From positions 1-64,000 of the forward strand of contig JBFWVD010000012.1 of the NCBI GenBank assembly GCA_050246915.1: DNA of 64,000 bases, in the 5' to 3' direction. Under the pieces are notes generated by a model that worked only from the letters and a program-made list of their open reading frames with translations, made no database searches and was not told where the DNA came from. A program made the translations under genes and the position numbers. This document shows positions 45,926 to 54,407 of this stretch, one piece after another (the stretch's first letter is position 1; every line of letters starts with the position of its first letter). The DNA is from JBFWVD01 sp050246915 (GTDB lineage Bacteria > Actinomycetota > Acidimicrobiia > Acidimicrobiales > Ilumatobacteraceae).

Positions 45926-47196
45926 TCCAACGCACTGCCGGCGACGCCTCTGACGTTCTCCAACACATCCACGCCGGCACGGATCTCATCGTCCCGATCG
46001 CCAACGGCGAGCCGGTTGCGCTCCTCGATGCCATCGAGGCCGCCGCCCCATCGATGAAGGACGTGCGCGTCCATCAGATGCACGCTCTGCGCGATCGTCC
46101 GTACCTGCACGGCACGTACGGATCGTCACTGCGTCACATCTCGTACTTCCTGTCCCACGTGACCCGCCCGCGATTCGCTGAGGGCCATGTCGAGCTCGTG
46201 CCGAATCACTTCAGCGAGATGTATCCGTTGCTGCGAGATCGGTGCCCGGACCCGTTGGTGATCGCCACGGTGGCCCCGCCCGATCGACACGGGTACATGT
46301 CGCTGGGCGTCAACGCCGACTACGTCGCGTCGTTCATCGGTCGAGCGCGGTTCTTCGTCGAGGTGAACGAGCACATGCCTCGCACGTTCGGCCGCAACCA
46401 ACTCCACATGTCCCAAGTGCTGGGGTGGACAGAGCACCATGAGTCGCTCGTGGAGATCACCCCGGTGGAGCCCGATGATCTCGACCGGCGGATCGCATCG
46501 TTCGTGGCGGAACGCATCCCCCACGGAGCAACCATCCAGACCGGCATCGGTGCCATCCCCAACGCCATCTTGTCGTCACTCACCGATCACCGGAACCTGG
46601 GCGTGCACACCGAACTGCTCTCCGACGGTCTCATCGATCTGGTCGAGACCGGCGTGGTGAACGGCGTGCGCAAACGGATGAACCGCACCAAGACGGTGGG
46701 GACCTTCGCGCTCGGGACCCAACGGCTCTACGACTTCTTGGCCGAGAACCCGGCAGTCGAGTTGTGGCCAGTGAGCTACGTGAACGACCCGCGCCGCATC
46801 GCTGGTGAGCCCTATTTCGTGTCCATCAACGCAACGGTCGAGATCGATCTGCTCGGTCAGTGCGCATCCGAGACGATCGGCGGGCACTACTGGAGCTCCT
46901 CGGGTGGCCAGGGTGACTTCGCCCGAGGCGCGATGTACTCCGAAGGTGGCCAAGGCTTCATCGTCTGCCACTCCACCGCGCACGGTGGGAAGGTGTCCCG
47001 GATCGTCCCGTCGTTCGTGCCGGGCACCGTCGTGACCACGCACAAGAACACGGTCGACAAGGTGGTCACCGAGTTCGGCGTGGCCGAGTTGCGTGGACGG
47101 ACGGTACGCGAGCGGGCAGAAGCGCTCATCGCCATCGCGCACCCCGATCATCGCGACACGCTGCGGTTCGAAGGGCACAAGCTCGGTTACCTGTGA
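45922..47196 (+). CDS. Acetyl-CoA hydrolase/transferase (4-hydroxybutyrate CoA-transferase type)
   Basis: A 424-aa class I CoA-transferase family enzyme. The catalytic Glu is in HTELLSDGLIDLVETG. The CoA-loop is seen in GIGAIPNAIL and the GGQGDFARGA motif; a C-terminal TEFGVAELRG completes the family pattern. It moves CoA between acetyl-CoA and carboxylates such as 4-hydroxybutyrate or propionate, or hydrolyses acetyl-CoA. It overlaps the CBM48 gene by 4 bases, an unexpected partner. It is followed 90 bp later by tRNA-Ser(GCU). Confidence 0.9.
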   Translation: MIQRTAGDASDVLQHIHAGTDLIVPIANGEPVALLDAIEAAAPSMKDVRVHQMHALRDRPYLHGTYGSSLRHISYFLSHVTRPRFAEGHVELVPNHFSEMYPLLRDRCPDPLVIATVAPPDRHGYMSLGVNADYVASFIGRARFFVEVNEHMPRTFGRNQLHMSQVLGWTEHHESLVEITPVEPDDLDRRIASFVAERIPHGATIQTGIGAIPNAILSSLTDHRNLGVHTELLSDGLIDLVETGVVNGVRKRMNRTKTVGTFALGTQRLYDFLAENPAVELWPVSYVNDPRRIAGEPYFVSINATVEIDLLGQCASETIGGHYWSSSGGQGDFARGAMYSEGGQGFIVCHSTAHGGKVSRIVPSFVPGTVVTTHKNTVDKVVTEFGVAELRGRTVRERAEALIAIAHPDHRDTLRFEGHKLGYL

Positions 47197-47286
47197 CCGG
47201 ATCTCGGCTCACGGATCACCCGCTCAGCACCGGTGGCATCGTGATAGCTGGCGCACCGACGACCCCGACTCACTACAGTTGTGAGC

Positions 47287-47374
47287 GGAGTGGTGCCAGA
47301 GCGGCCGAATGGGGCACCCTGCTAAGGTGTTGACCGGGTAAACCGGTCCGTGGGTTCAAATCCCACCCACTCCG
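47287..47374 (+). tRNA. tRNA-Ser (anticodon GCT)
   Basis: The acceptor stem GGAGTGG pairs with CCACTCC (47367-47373), with discriminator G47374 and CCA encoded to 47377. The anticodon loop is CTGCTAA, giving GCT. A long variable arm and a GGGTTCAAATCCC T arm fit class II Ser. TACAGT about 14 bp upstream may be its -10 box. Confidence 0.96.
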
Positions 47375-47381
47375 CCATTGG

Positions 47382-47408
47382 GGGCTCGTGAGGTCATCTC
47401 ATGAGCCC
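47382..47408 (+). terminator. Intrinsic terminator after tRNA-Ser(GCT)
   Basis: GGGCTCGTGAG and CTCATGAGCCC form an 11-bp stem (one G-T pair) with a GTCAT loop, followed by TCTGTTGCATTTT, a good U-rich tail. Confidence 0.85.
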
Positions 47409-47510
47409 TCTGTTGCATTTTCGTGACGGTTTGACCTAAACCATGCGCACGTTCCCACGCCGGGCACCCCGCAATCTTGGGGAGTCCACCCGACACGAGG
47501 AAGAAGATCG

Positions 47511-48389
47511 TTGCCCACAGACCACTTCACCAGACCCGGGCGGGGTCAGTCGAAGCGACTGGCGGCCATCGCTGCGGCGGCTGTCGTCGCCATCGCTGGC
47601 AGTGCAGGGCTCACCCACGCCGTGTCCGGTGGCTCTGACTCCGAGGTGCGCGTAGAAGCGGTCGTCGTTACCAACCCGATGCTCGCCGAGGCGGCGACCA
47701 CGGTAGCCACGACCACCACCGTTGCCGCCACAACCGTGGCGACCACGATCGCCCCCACGACCGTCGCCACCACCATCGCAGCGACCACCGAGGCAACCAC
47801 CGCACTCACGACGGCCGCCCCGGCTCCAAAGGCAACGCCGACGACGAAGGCGACCACCACGACCAAGAAGCCGGCGAGCACGACCAAAGCCACGACGACC
47901 ACCAGGAAGACGACCACCACAACTAAGGCCACGACGACCACCAAGGCCGCGACAACGACAAGGGCAACCACCACGACGCGGGGCACCACCACAACTGCCC
48001 CGGCCGTCGCCGGCTCAGTGGTGTTCCCCAGCCTCGGCGATGTGCCGTCCGGGCTCACGTCGATCGGTTCGTTCCGAGTGGTCTGTTACTCCGGTGGGAC
48101 CCGGACGGCGTCGGGGCAGCCAACCGGGACCAACGTGGTCGCCGTGGACAAGTCGGTCATCCCGTTGTGGACCGAGATCTACATCGACGGAGTGGGCTGG
48201 CGTACTGCGCTCGACACCGGCTCCGCTATAAGGGGCAACATCCTCGACATCTGGATGCCCACGCTCGCCGACTGCCAGTCCTGGGGGTCACGCAACAGAG
48301 CCGTGTTCGCCAGGGAAGCACTGGCCACCACGACGACCGCCGCGGCCACGACGACCACCGCCGCGCCACCCGACACAGAACCCCAATGA
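47511..48389 (+). CDS. Secreted 3D-domain protein with long Thr-rich linker
   Basis: A 292-aa protein. An N-terminal membrane or signal helix (RLAAIAAAAVVAIAGSAGLTHA in parts) is followed by a region of about 110 residues made almost only of Thr, Ala and Lys (60-165). Residues 175-265 are a 3D domain (PF06725, double-psi barrel): TASGQPTGTNVVAVDKSVIP, IYIDGVGWRTALDTGSAIRG, ILDIWMP. The conserved Asp residues (DTG and LDIW) are kept, so lytic transglycosylase-like or wall-binding activity is possible. IPLGT of other members is IPLWT here. Starts at TTG after AGGAAG. Confidence 0.82.
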   Translation: MPTDHFTRPGRGQSKRLAAIAAAAVVAIAGSAGLTHAVSGGSDSEVRVEAVVVTNPMLAEAATTVATTTTVAATTVATTIAPTTVATTIAATTEATTALTTAAPAPKATPTTKATTTTKKPASTTKATTTTRKTTTTTKATTTTKAATTTRATTTTRGTTTTAPAVAGSVVFPSLGDVPSGLTSIGSFRVVCYSGGTRTASGQPTGTNVVAVDKSVIPLWTEIYIDGVGWRTALDTGSAIRGNILDIWMPTLADCQSWGSRNRAVFAREALATTTTAAATTTTAAPPDTEPQ

Positions 48390-48467
48390 CCAGCGGCCAA
48401 GCCGCTCGATAGCGAACGGGTTTCTGCCGAGGCGCCTGGCCGCGTACACTGCATGCCCGCACGTACT

Positions 48468-48540
48468 GCGCCGGTAGCTCAATGGATAGAGCATCTGACT
48501 ACGGATCAGAAGGTTGGGGGTTCGAGTCCCTCCCGGCGCA
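48468..48540 (+). tRNA. tRNA-Arg (anticodon ACG)
   Basis: The acceptor stem GCGCCGG pairs with CCGGCGC (48533-48539), with discriminator A. The anticodon stem TCTGA/TCAGA encloses CTACGGA, giving ACG (read as ICG). T arm GGGGGTTCGAGTCCCTC. CCA is not encoded. TACACT at 48445-48450 is a good -10 box. Confidence 0.96.
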
Positions 48541-48568
48541 CTCGCTGATGTCGCGAGACATCACAGAG

Positions 48569-48593
48569 AACCCGAACCCCCAGGGTTCGGGTT
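48569..48593. terminator. Intrinsic terminator after tRNA-Arg
   Basis: AACCCGAACCC and GGGTTCGGGTT form an 11-bp perfect stem with a CCA loop and a T-rich tail (TCTTGCTTTT). It may also stop the convergent SDR gene ending at 48629. Confidence 0.85.
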
Positions 48594-48628
48594 TCTTGCT
48601 TTTCGCCGGTCCGGCCGGTGCGAGGGCG

Positions 48629-49414
48629 TCACGGCAGCGTGGTGAGACCACCTTCGACCATCAAGGTCATGCCGGTGAGATAGGCCGAATCCGGACCGGC
48701 CAGGAACACGGCGACACGCGCACAGTCGGTCGGCTGCCCCCATCGTCGCAACGGGATCATCTGCTGCGTGGCCTCACGGCGACCAGGGTCGTCAGCGAAC
48801 ACGCCGCGGGCGGAGTCGGTTTCGATGACCGGGTTGATGACGTTCACACAGATGCCGTACTTGCCCCAACCGTTGGCGGCCGTGCGGCTCAGTGCGCGCA
48901 CCGCTTCCTTGTTGCAGTTGTAGGCGACGGAATCGGGATTGCACATGATGCCGCGACGCGAACCGAAGTTGATCACCCGTCCGCTGCCGCTGCTCTTGAG
49001 GTACGGGAACGCGAACTGCATGGCCAGCAACGTGGCGCGCACACCGGTGTCGAACGTCCAGTCCCATTCCTCTTCGGTGACGTCCTCGACGTTGGTCTGC
49101 GGTGACGAGACCGTCGGCTGGGCCTGAGTCCCGAACGACTGCGCGTTGTTGACCAAGATGTCGATACCGCCGAACGCCTCGACCGCGCGATCGACCATGG
49201 AACGCAACTGGGCCTTGTCGCTCACGTCGACCACGGCTCCCACCGCCGTGCCGCCCGCGTCGACGATGGAGGCGACCACCTCGTCAACGGTGCTCGCCGT
49301 CCGTGAGGCCACCACGACTCGGGCCCCTTCGATGGCGTACTGCTCCGCGATGGCGCGACCGATGCCCCGACCTGCCCCCGTCACGATCGCCACCTTGCCG
49401 TCGAGCACACCCAT
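48629..49414 (-). CDS. SDR family oxidoreductase
   Basis: A 261-aa classical short-chain dehydrogenase: TGAGRGIG (12-19), VVVASRTAS (no acidic residue, so NADP is possible), DVSD, NNAQSF in place of NNAG, and a catalytic Ser/Tyr/Lys region INFGSRRGIMCNPDSVAYNCNK in parts. The usual S-x12-Y-x3-K reads S...Y-N-C-N-K. GGAGGGG precedes the ATG at 49414 by 5 bases. It is divergent from the P450 with a 363-bp spacer that may hold shared control sites. Confidence 0.87.
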   Translation of the reverse strand: MGVLDGKVAIVTGAGRGIGRAIAEQYAIEGARVVVASRTASTVDEVVASIVDAGGTAVGAVVDVSDKAQLRSMVDRAVEAFGGIDILVNNAQSFGTQAQPTVSSPQTNVEDVTEEEWDWTFDTGVRATLLAMQFAFPYLKSSGSGRVINFGSRRGIMCNPDSVAYNCNKEAVRALSRTAANGWGKYGICVNVINPVIETDSARGVFADDPGRREATQQMIPLRRWGQPTDCARVAVFLAGPDSAYLTGMTLMVEGGLTTLP

Positions 49415-49777
49415 GGAACCCCTCCAAACATCCTGTCCCCTGCTCGTAACGTACCTGCCATACCGTCCGCTCTCGCACTCACCGCAACCAGCGATGGTCA
49501 ACTCCAATTGACGTCATCGCCGAAGCTGCGGCGGGAGCGGGTCCACGTCGCTGGGCATCCCCCGTGCGCTCACCGCCGAGGCGGTGCCGGCGTTGCGGGG
49601 GCCACTGGCCTCGGGCGCCTCGAACTGGCCAGTTTCCGGATGAGCAACGGCGACCCAGCGGTTCAACAGTTGAGATCGATGACGAACGGACCCGAGAACT
49701 CTTCGCGATCACGGCCTGGTACCTTCCGCACTGCGGTCAGCGGGGGCTGGCAGCAATACGGCCCGGGGAGAACACAC
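49415..49777. promoter_or_regulatory. Divergent SDR/P450 intergenic region with inverted repeat
   Basis: No gene is visible in these 363 bp. An imperfect inverted repeat at 49492-49519 reads CGATG-GTCAA-(6)-TTGAC-gt-CATCG and overlaps the palindrome TGACGTCA. It lies 78 bp upstream of the SDR and is a candidate TetR/GntR-type operator. The 140 bp before the P450 are GC-rich with no clear motif beyond its GGGGAG SD. Confidence 0.45.
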
Positions 49778-51004
49778 ATGGACTTGGATCTGTCGCAGAT
49801 GCCGCCGGTCATCCGCGCATCGCTGTACTCACAGATGGTGTTGGGCAAGGACGTGGACCTGGCCAGTCCGCAGCACGACTACCTCAAGATGATCGCCGCC
49901 GACAGCGGGCTCCACTGCCCGATGGAGGGCATCGCCTTCTCGTTCAGCCGAGATGTGACCGACTACGTCTTGCGTCATCACGAGCTGTTCTCCTCCGACT
50001 GCCTGATGCCGCTCGGCAACGTGCGACCGCTCATCCCGCTCAACGTGGATCCTCCCAAGCAGTCGAAGTACCGCAAGATCCTCGACCCGTTGTTCGCCCC
50101 GAAGAAGATGGACGCCCTCGAGGGCGATGTCACCGCTCGGGCGAACTACTTCATCGATCAGTTCATCGCCAAGGGCGAGTGCAACTTCACCGAGGACTTC
50201 GCCGAGCTGTTCCCGTCCGCGGTGTTCCTCAGCCTCATGGGCCTCCCATGGGAGCACCTACATCAGCTGCTCGCCCTGCGCGACGGCATCTTGCACAGCG
50301 AGAAGATCAACCCTGCGGCCGCCGTCGATCCGACGGCCCGCTTCGAGGTGATGAACAGCACCGGACAGAAGATCTACGACTACTTCAATGCCGAGCTCGA
50401 CGCTCGTGAGGCCAAGCCCACCGACGACATCCTCACCCACTTCATCACCGCCCAGGTCGACGGCGACAAGATGACCCGTGAGGAGATCCTCGATCTCTGC
50501 TATTTGTTCCTCATCGCCGGGCTCGACACCGTGAGCGACTCGCTCACGTGCATGTGGGCCTATCTGGCAGCGAACCCCGAACAGCGCGAGCGCATCGTCA
50601 ACGACCCGTCGGTCATCCCCAACGCGGTCGAGGAAATGCTCCGCTTCGAGACGCCGGTTCCCTATGGCGTGGCCCGCACGGCGACTCGTGACGTCACGCT
50701 GCCCAACGGAGCCACGGTCAGCCAGGGCACCGCGGTGATCGTGTCCTACGGCGGCGCCAACATCGACCCCAAGGAGTTCCCCGACGGCCTCGAGGTGAAC
50801 TTCGATCGCCCCGACAACCGCCACATCGCCTTCGGTGGCGGCGTGCACCGCTGCCTCGGCTCACACCTGGCGCGGCGCGAACTGCGCATCGCCTTGGCCG
50901 AGTGGCACAAGCGCATCCCGGTGTACTCCATCAAGCCCGGGCACGAGGACCTGCAGTTCCCGCCTGGGCTGCGGCACGTGCACGATCTGATGCTCGTGTG
51001 GTGA
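49778..51004 (+). CDS. Cytochrome P450
   Basis: A 408-aa bacterial class I P450. The I-helix oxygen site is LIAGLDTVSDS, the K-helix ExxR is EEMLRFETP, and the heme loop FGGGVHRCLGSHLAR has the axial Cys at residue 359. It would hydroxylate a hydrophobic substrate with electrons from a ferredoxin; no ferredoxin or reductase is adjacent. The ATG at 49778 has GGGGAG 7 bases before it; the upstream frame is not coding. Its TGA shares a base with the ATG of the VOC gene, so the two are coupled. Confidence 0.95.
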   Translation: MDLDLSQMPPVIRASLYSQMVLGKDVDLASPQHDYLKMIAADSGLHCPMEGIAFSFSRDVTDYVLRHHELFSSDCLMPLGNVRPLIPLNVDPPKQSKYRKILDPLFAPKKMDALEGDVTARANYFIDQFIAKGECNFTEDFAELFPSAVFLSLMGLPWEHLHQLLALRDGILHSEKINPAAAVDPTARFEVMNSTGQKIYDYFNAELDAREAKPTDDILTHFITAQVDGDKMTREEILDLCYLFLIAGLDTVSDSLTCMWAYLAANPEQRERIVNDPSVIPNAVEEMLRFETPVPYGVARTATRDVTLPNGATVSQGTAVIVSYGGANIDPKEFPDGLEVNFDRPDNRHIAFGGGVHRCLGSHLARRELRIALAEWHKRIPVYSIKPGHEDLQFPPGLRHVHDLMLVW

Positions 51005-51408
51005 TGCACCTCCAGCACGTCGCCCTGATCGTCGACGACTACGACCGCGCCATCGAGTTCTTCGTCTCGGTCCTCGGGTTCGAGCTGATCGAGGACTCAC
51101 CCTCGCTCACGAACGATGGGCGACCCAAGCGTTGGGTGGTGGTGCGGCCGCCGGGCGCCGTCACTGGTCTCCTACTCGCGCAAGCCGATGGCGAGCAGCA
51201 ACAACGAGCGGTGGGCGAGCAATTCGCTGGCCGCGTCGGCCTGTTCCTGCGCGTTGACGACTTCGACCCTACGTACCAACGGATGAGAGCAGCGAACGTC
51301 GAGTTCATCGGCGAACCGCGTCATGAGGCGTATGGCAGCGTGGTCGTGTTCCGCGACATCGCCGGAAATCGTTGGGATCTGTTGGGCCCAGCACCGGCGT
51401 CAAGTTGA
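51004..51408 (+). CDS. VOC family (glyoxalase-like) protein
   Basis: A 134-aa protein with two beta-alpha-beta-beta-beta units: MHLQHVALIVDDYDRAIEFF at the start (metal His5) and GRVGLFLRVDDFDPTYQRM, ending SVVVFRDIAGNRWDLLGPA with the acidic or polar C-terminal ligand region. Family roles include dioxygenase, glyoxalase and resistance activities. Overlap with the P450 stop suggests a joint function. A perfect hairpin covers its stop codon. Confidence 0.85.
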   Translation: MHLQHVALIVDDYDRAIEFFVSVLGFELIEDSPSLTNDGRPKRWVVVRPPGAVTGLLLAQADGEQQQRAVGEQFAGRVGLFLRVDDFDPTYQRMRAANVEFIGEPRHEAYGSVVVFRDIAGNRWDLLGPAPASS

Positions 51409-51423
51409 CTTGACGCCGGTGCT
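51390..51423. terminator. Bidirectional hairpin between convergent genes
   Basis: AGCACCGGCGTCAAG and CTTGACGCCGGTGCT form a perfect 15-bp stem with a TTGA loop; the loop contains the VOC stop TGA. No U-tract follows. The amidohydrolase gene ends 11 bp away on the other strand. Confidence 0.7.
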
Positions 51424-51434
51424 GTGACCGGGGA

Positions 51435-52652
51435 TCAGAGGCCGAGCAGGCCCTTCAAGTTGTCGGCCATCACCTTGCGGACCTCAGCGGCGTTGAACTC
51501 GGCGAGGTGCTCGATGTAGTCACCGGGGGTCACGAGGCCCTCGGGATGCGGCCAGTCGGAGCCGAGCATGATGCGATCGGCCCCGGCCAGTTCCTTCAGC
51601 GTCGACAGGTTGTCCTCGTAGAACGGCGAGATGTACACGTGCTCGCGCAGCACCTCGACCGGATCGGCGGTGAACACCTGAGGCATCTTGGCGTAGGTGG
51701 ACTTGGCCCGGGCGTACAGCGACGACGCCCACTTCGAGCCCAGCTCGATGGTGGCGACCTTGAGCTTGGGATGACGGTGGAACACGTTGTGGGCGACGAG
51801 GGCGGCGATCGACTCCTCGATCGGGCGCTCGTACTGGGTGGCCATCAGCTCGATGAGCGCACCGGAGTAGAACGAACCGAGCTTGCTCTCGCCCCAACGA
51901 GCCGAGTCGGCGTCATAGCCGGAATCGGCGGCGTGGAACACCGCGAACATGCCGAGCTCGGTGAGCTTCGACCAGATCACGTCGTGGCGAGCATCGCCCA
52001 GTGACCAGTGGTGCACACCGTCCGTGACGGGGCTCGGACGCAACACGATGAACTTGGCGCCCTTCGAATGCGCCCACGTGATCTCGCTGACCGCGAACTC
52101 CGGGTCGATGAACGACAACAGCGGGCCGGTGAAGATGCGGTTCTCGTAGTTGAAACCCCAGTCCTCGAGCAGCCAACGGTTGTAGGCGGTGAGGATGGCG
52201 ACGAGCGCCTCGGGGTTGGTCTTGAACTGCTCCTCGACGTAGAGACCGAAGCTCGGGAGCATCAGGCAGCCCTCGACGCCCTGGCGATCGAGCTCGGCGA
52301 GCCGGGCCTCCCGATTGCGGTACTCACGACGGGTGGGTTCTTCTTCGCCCAGCAGCTCGGCAGCCGACTTGCCCTCGGGGTTGTTCCCCTTGAACATCTC
52401 GCTGAGGGCGCCGGGCTTGGCGATGGGGTTGTAGCTGGCGTTGGCCATCTTGGAGAAGACGTGGCCGTCGAGGATGAGGCGACGTCGACCGTCGATATCC
52501 ACCCAACGAACCAAGCGCTTGTACTGGGACGGGAGATAGCGGGTGAGCGCATCCTCGGGCTCGTAGTAGTGCTGATCGGCGTCGAAGAGGGCGTATCCGA
52601 TCCGCTCGTCGATGACCAACGGTGACGTGATGTTCGACACGACGCACCCCAT
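51435..52652 (-). CDS. Amidohydrolase family protein (amidohydrolase_2)
   Basis: A 405-aa TIM-barrel metal hydrolase or decarboxylase. The N-terminal D-A-D-Q-H-Y (FDADQHYYEPED) takes the place of the usual D-x-H-x-H metal pair. The middle His residues are in HWSLGDARHDV and MFAVFHAADSG, and the last metal Asp is in IMLGSDWPHPEGL. The closest known groups are ACMS decarboxylase-like and uncharacterised TIM-barrel proteins of steroid or aromatic catabolism. ATG at 52652 is used; a GTG at 52640 is possible. The 188 bp upstream hold no gene. Confidence 0.87.
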   Translation of the reverse strand: MGCVVSNITSPLVIDERIGYALFDADQHYYEPEDALTRYLPSQYKRLVRWVDIDGRRRLILDGHVFSKMANASYNPIAKPGALSEMFKGNNPEGKSAAELLGEEEPTRREYRNREARLAELDRQGVEGCLMLPSFGLYVEEQFKTNPEALVAILTAYNRWLLEDWGFNYENRIFTGPLLSFIDPEFAVSEITWAHSKGAKFIVLRPSPVTDGVHHWSLGDARHDVIWSKLTELGMFAVFHAADSGYDADSARWGESKLGSFYSGALIELMATQYERPIEESIAALVAHNVFHRHPKLKVATIELGSKWASSLYARAKSTYAKMPQVFTADPVEVLREHVYISPFYEDNLSTLKELAGADRIMLGSDWPHPEGLVTPGDYIEHLAEFNAAEVRKVMADNLKGLLGL

Positions 52653-52840
52653 TTCTGCAGCCCATGGGCCGCCAACATTCGTCTGGTACGCCCAAGTTAC
52701 CGGGAAAGGGCCCCCTACTGGCCAGACGAGAGCCCCACTGGTCCACGAGAGGTCAGGTCCCTGACGCATCTTGAGGCCTCGAACGCCAGCACGACCACAT
52801 GGTCGGTGAGCCACAGCACCGATCGACGGGTGCCGATCGG

Positions 52841-54199
52841 TCAGCGACAGGTCGGGTCGTCGGCCGGCAGGACCGTTTTCTCTTGTTGGAGAACTTCCTC
52901 TTCCACGACGACGACGGGCACCGTCGCATCGCTCACCACCGACGATGGGGAGGCCGACGTCGTCGGGTCCGACGAGAGCGTCGTCGCCGTCGACGTGTCG
53001 CCGGTGTCGGGCAGTGGTCCGCCCGTCAGCTCATCGGCGGTCTTGGTCGTTGCCGGCGCCGCCTCACCCCGGAAGATCTTCAGGACGTTCGTGTTGGTCT
53101 CCGTGTCGAGCAACCTGATGTAGGTCCGGTTCACATCGACCCCTTCGAGGGTGAAGGTGCGGATGTCGGCCGGATCGATCCCACGCATCGCCCGAGCCAG
53201 GTCAACGAACCGTGATACCTCCACTCCCTCCGGTAGGTCCACGTTGTCGAACACCGCGTCGACCACATCGTCGAGCATCCGCAGGTTGGTGGCGATACCA
53301 GCGTTGGACAGCTTCTGGGCGATGCGCTTGATCAGGTCCTGCTGGCGCTTCACCCGGCTCCAATCATTCCCGGGATCGTCACGCCACGACCTACCGTCAT
53401 CGGAACTCCTCATGTGCCGGCTCCGGGCGTACGCCAACGCCTCCGTACCGCCCAGTTCGACGCAACCTGGAGTGACAGCAAACCCCGTATTCGTGTCCTT
53501 GGCATAGACATCGAACGGGATCTTCACGCCACCGACCGCGTCGACGAGATCTTTGAACCCACAGAACCCGATCGACGCGAACCCGTTGATCGGGAGGTCG
53601 AAGTTCTGCTTGATCGTTTCGATCAACACGCCGGGGTCGTCTGGGTCGTACGCGGTGTTGATCCTGTTCTCCGACTTCCTCCCAGCGATCTTCACCCGCA
53701 GATCACGCGGGAAGGACAAGATCGCCGCGAACTTCGTCTTCGGATCGATGCGCAGCACCATGATCGTGTCGCTCCGCCCGTCGCCCAGACCGTCCCCGAA
53801 CGCTCCGGCGTACTGGCTCTTCGGATCGATGCCGCAGTTGGCCTTGGTCCGCTTGTCCGTGCCGGTCAGCAACCAGTTCTCCGCGTCGGGTACGACGATC
53901 TCCTCGGCATCCGACGTTTGGCCGGACGGTTCACCGATCGTGCCCGCACCGGCCGTGCCCTTGTTGGAGGCCTGCGACGAACGATCGATCGGCGTGACCG
54001 GGTCGAGATGGCCGAGCACGTTGGGGATCCGGGAGATGCTCTCGACCTTGCCCCGCCCATAGTTCAGCGCCCAGGCCCCGCTCAAGCAGGCCATCGCCAC
54101 CATCACATTGAGACCGATGACCCCGCGTTGGGGCCAGGTCCTGCGCAACTGTCGCTTCTTCGGCACCGAGCGTTCGCCCCGACGATGCAACACGATCAT
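52841..54199 (-). CDS. LytR-CpsA-Psr (LCP) family protein
   Basis: A 452-aa membrane-anchored phosphotransferase that attaches glycopolymers to peptidoglycan. A basic N-terminus and one helix (GVIGLNVMVAMACLSGAWAL) place the rest outside. LCP motifs are GRSDTIMVLRIDPKT, LSFPRDLRVKI, FCGFKDLVDAVGGV, LAYARSRHM and DWSRVKRQQDLIKRI, including the pyrophosphate-binding Arg residues. A Ser/Thr/Asp-rich tail (about 390-452) follows. It is preceded by a small membrane-protein frame and a cupin gene on the same strand. Confidence 0.92.
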   Translation of the reverse strand: MIVLHRRGERSVPKKRQLRRTWPQRGVIGLNVMVAMACLSGAWALNYGRGKVESISRIPNVLGHLDPVTPIDRSSQASNKGTAGAGTIGEPSGQTSDAEEIVVPDAENWLLTGTDKRTKANCGIDPKSQYAGAFGDGLGDGRSDTIMVLRIDPKTKFAAILSFPRDLRVKIAGRKSENRINTAYDPDDPGVLIETIKQNFDLPINGFASIGFCGFKDLVDAVGGVKIPFDVYAKDTNTGFAVTPGCVELGGTEALAYARSRHMRSSDDGRSWRDDPGNDWSRVKRQQDLIKRIAQKLSNAGIATNLRMLDDVVDAVFDNVDLPEGVEVSRFVDLARAMRGIDPADIRTFTLEGVDVNRTYIRLLDTETNTNVLKIFRGEAAPATTKTADELTGGPLPDTGDTSTATTLSSDPTTSASPSSVVSDATVPVVVVEEEVLQQEKTVLPADDPTCR

Positions 54200-54222
54200 C
54201 TACTTCCCTGGTGGCATTCGAC

Positions 54223-54387
54223 TCAGGCCCCGAGCATGGCCCAAACGGCGAGCACGACGAACGGTGTCACTGCTGCGACGAAGAAGCACCAGTCCCGGCG
54301 CCGCCATCGACGAGATGTGCCCGGATCGAGAGACCGCGCCTGATTGATCGAGCTATGCGCGTCTGCTGAACCACCACCGCCCGCCAT
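54223..54387 (-). CDS. Possible small membrane protein (54 aa)
   Basis: A 54-codon frame starts at ATG 54387-54385 (MAGGGGSADAHSS) and ends at TGA 54223-54225. The second half is RRWRRRDWCFF then VAAVTPFVVLAVWAMLGA: a basic patch followed by one hydrophobic helix, typical of a small type II membrane protein. It lies 20 bp after the cupin stop and 23 bp before the LCP start on the same strand. No clear SD is seen and no family is recognised. It may be a real operon member or a chance frame. Confidence 0.45.
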   Translation of the reverse strand: MAGGGGSADAHSSINQARSLDPGTSRRWRRRDWCFFVAAVTPFVVLAVWAMLGA

Positions 54388-54407
54388 GATCGGACGCTAT
54401 CGGATCG

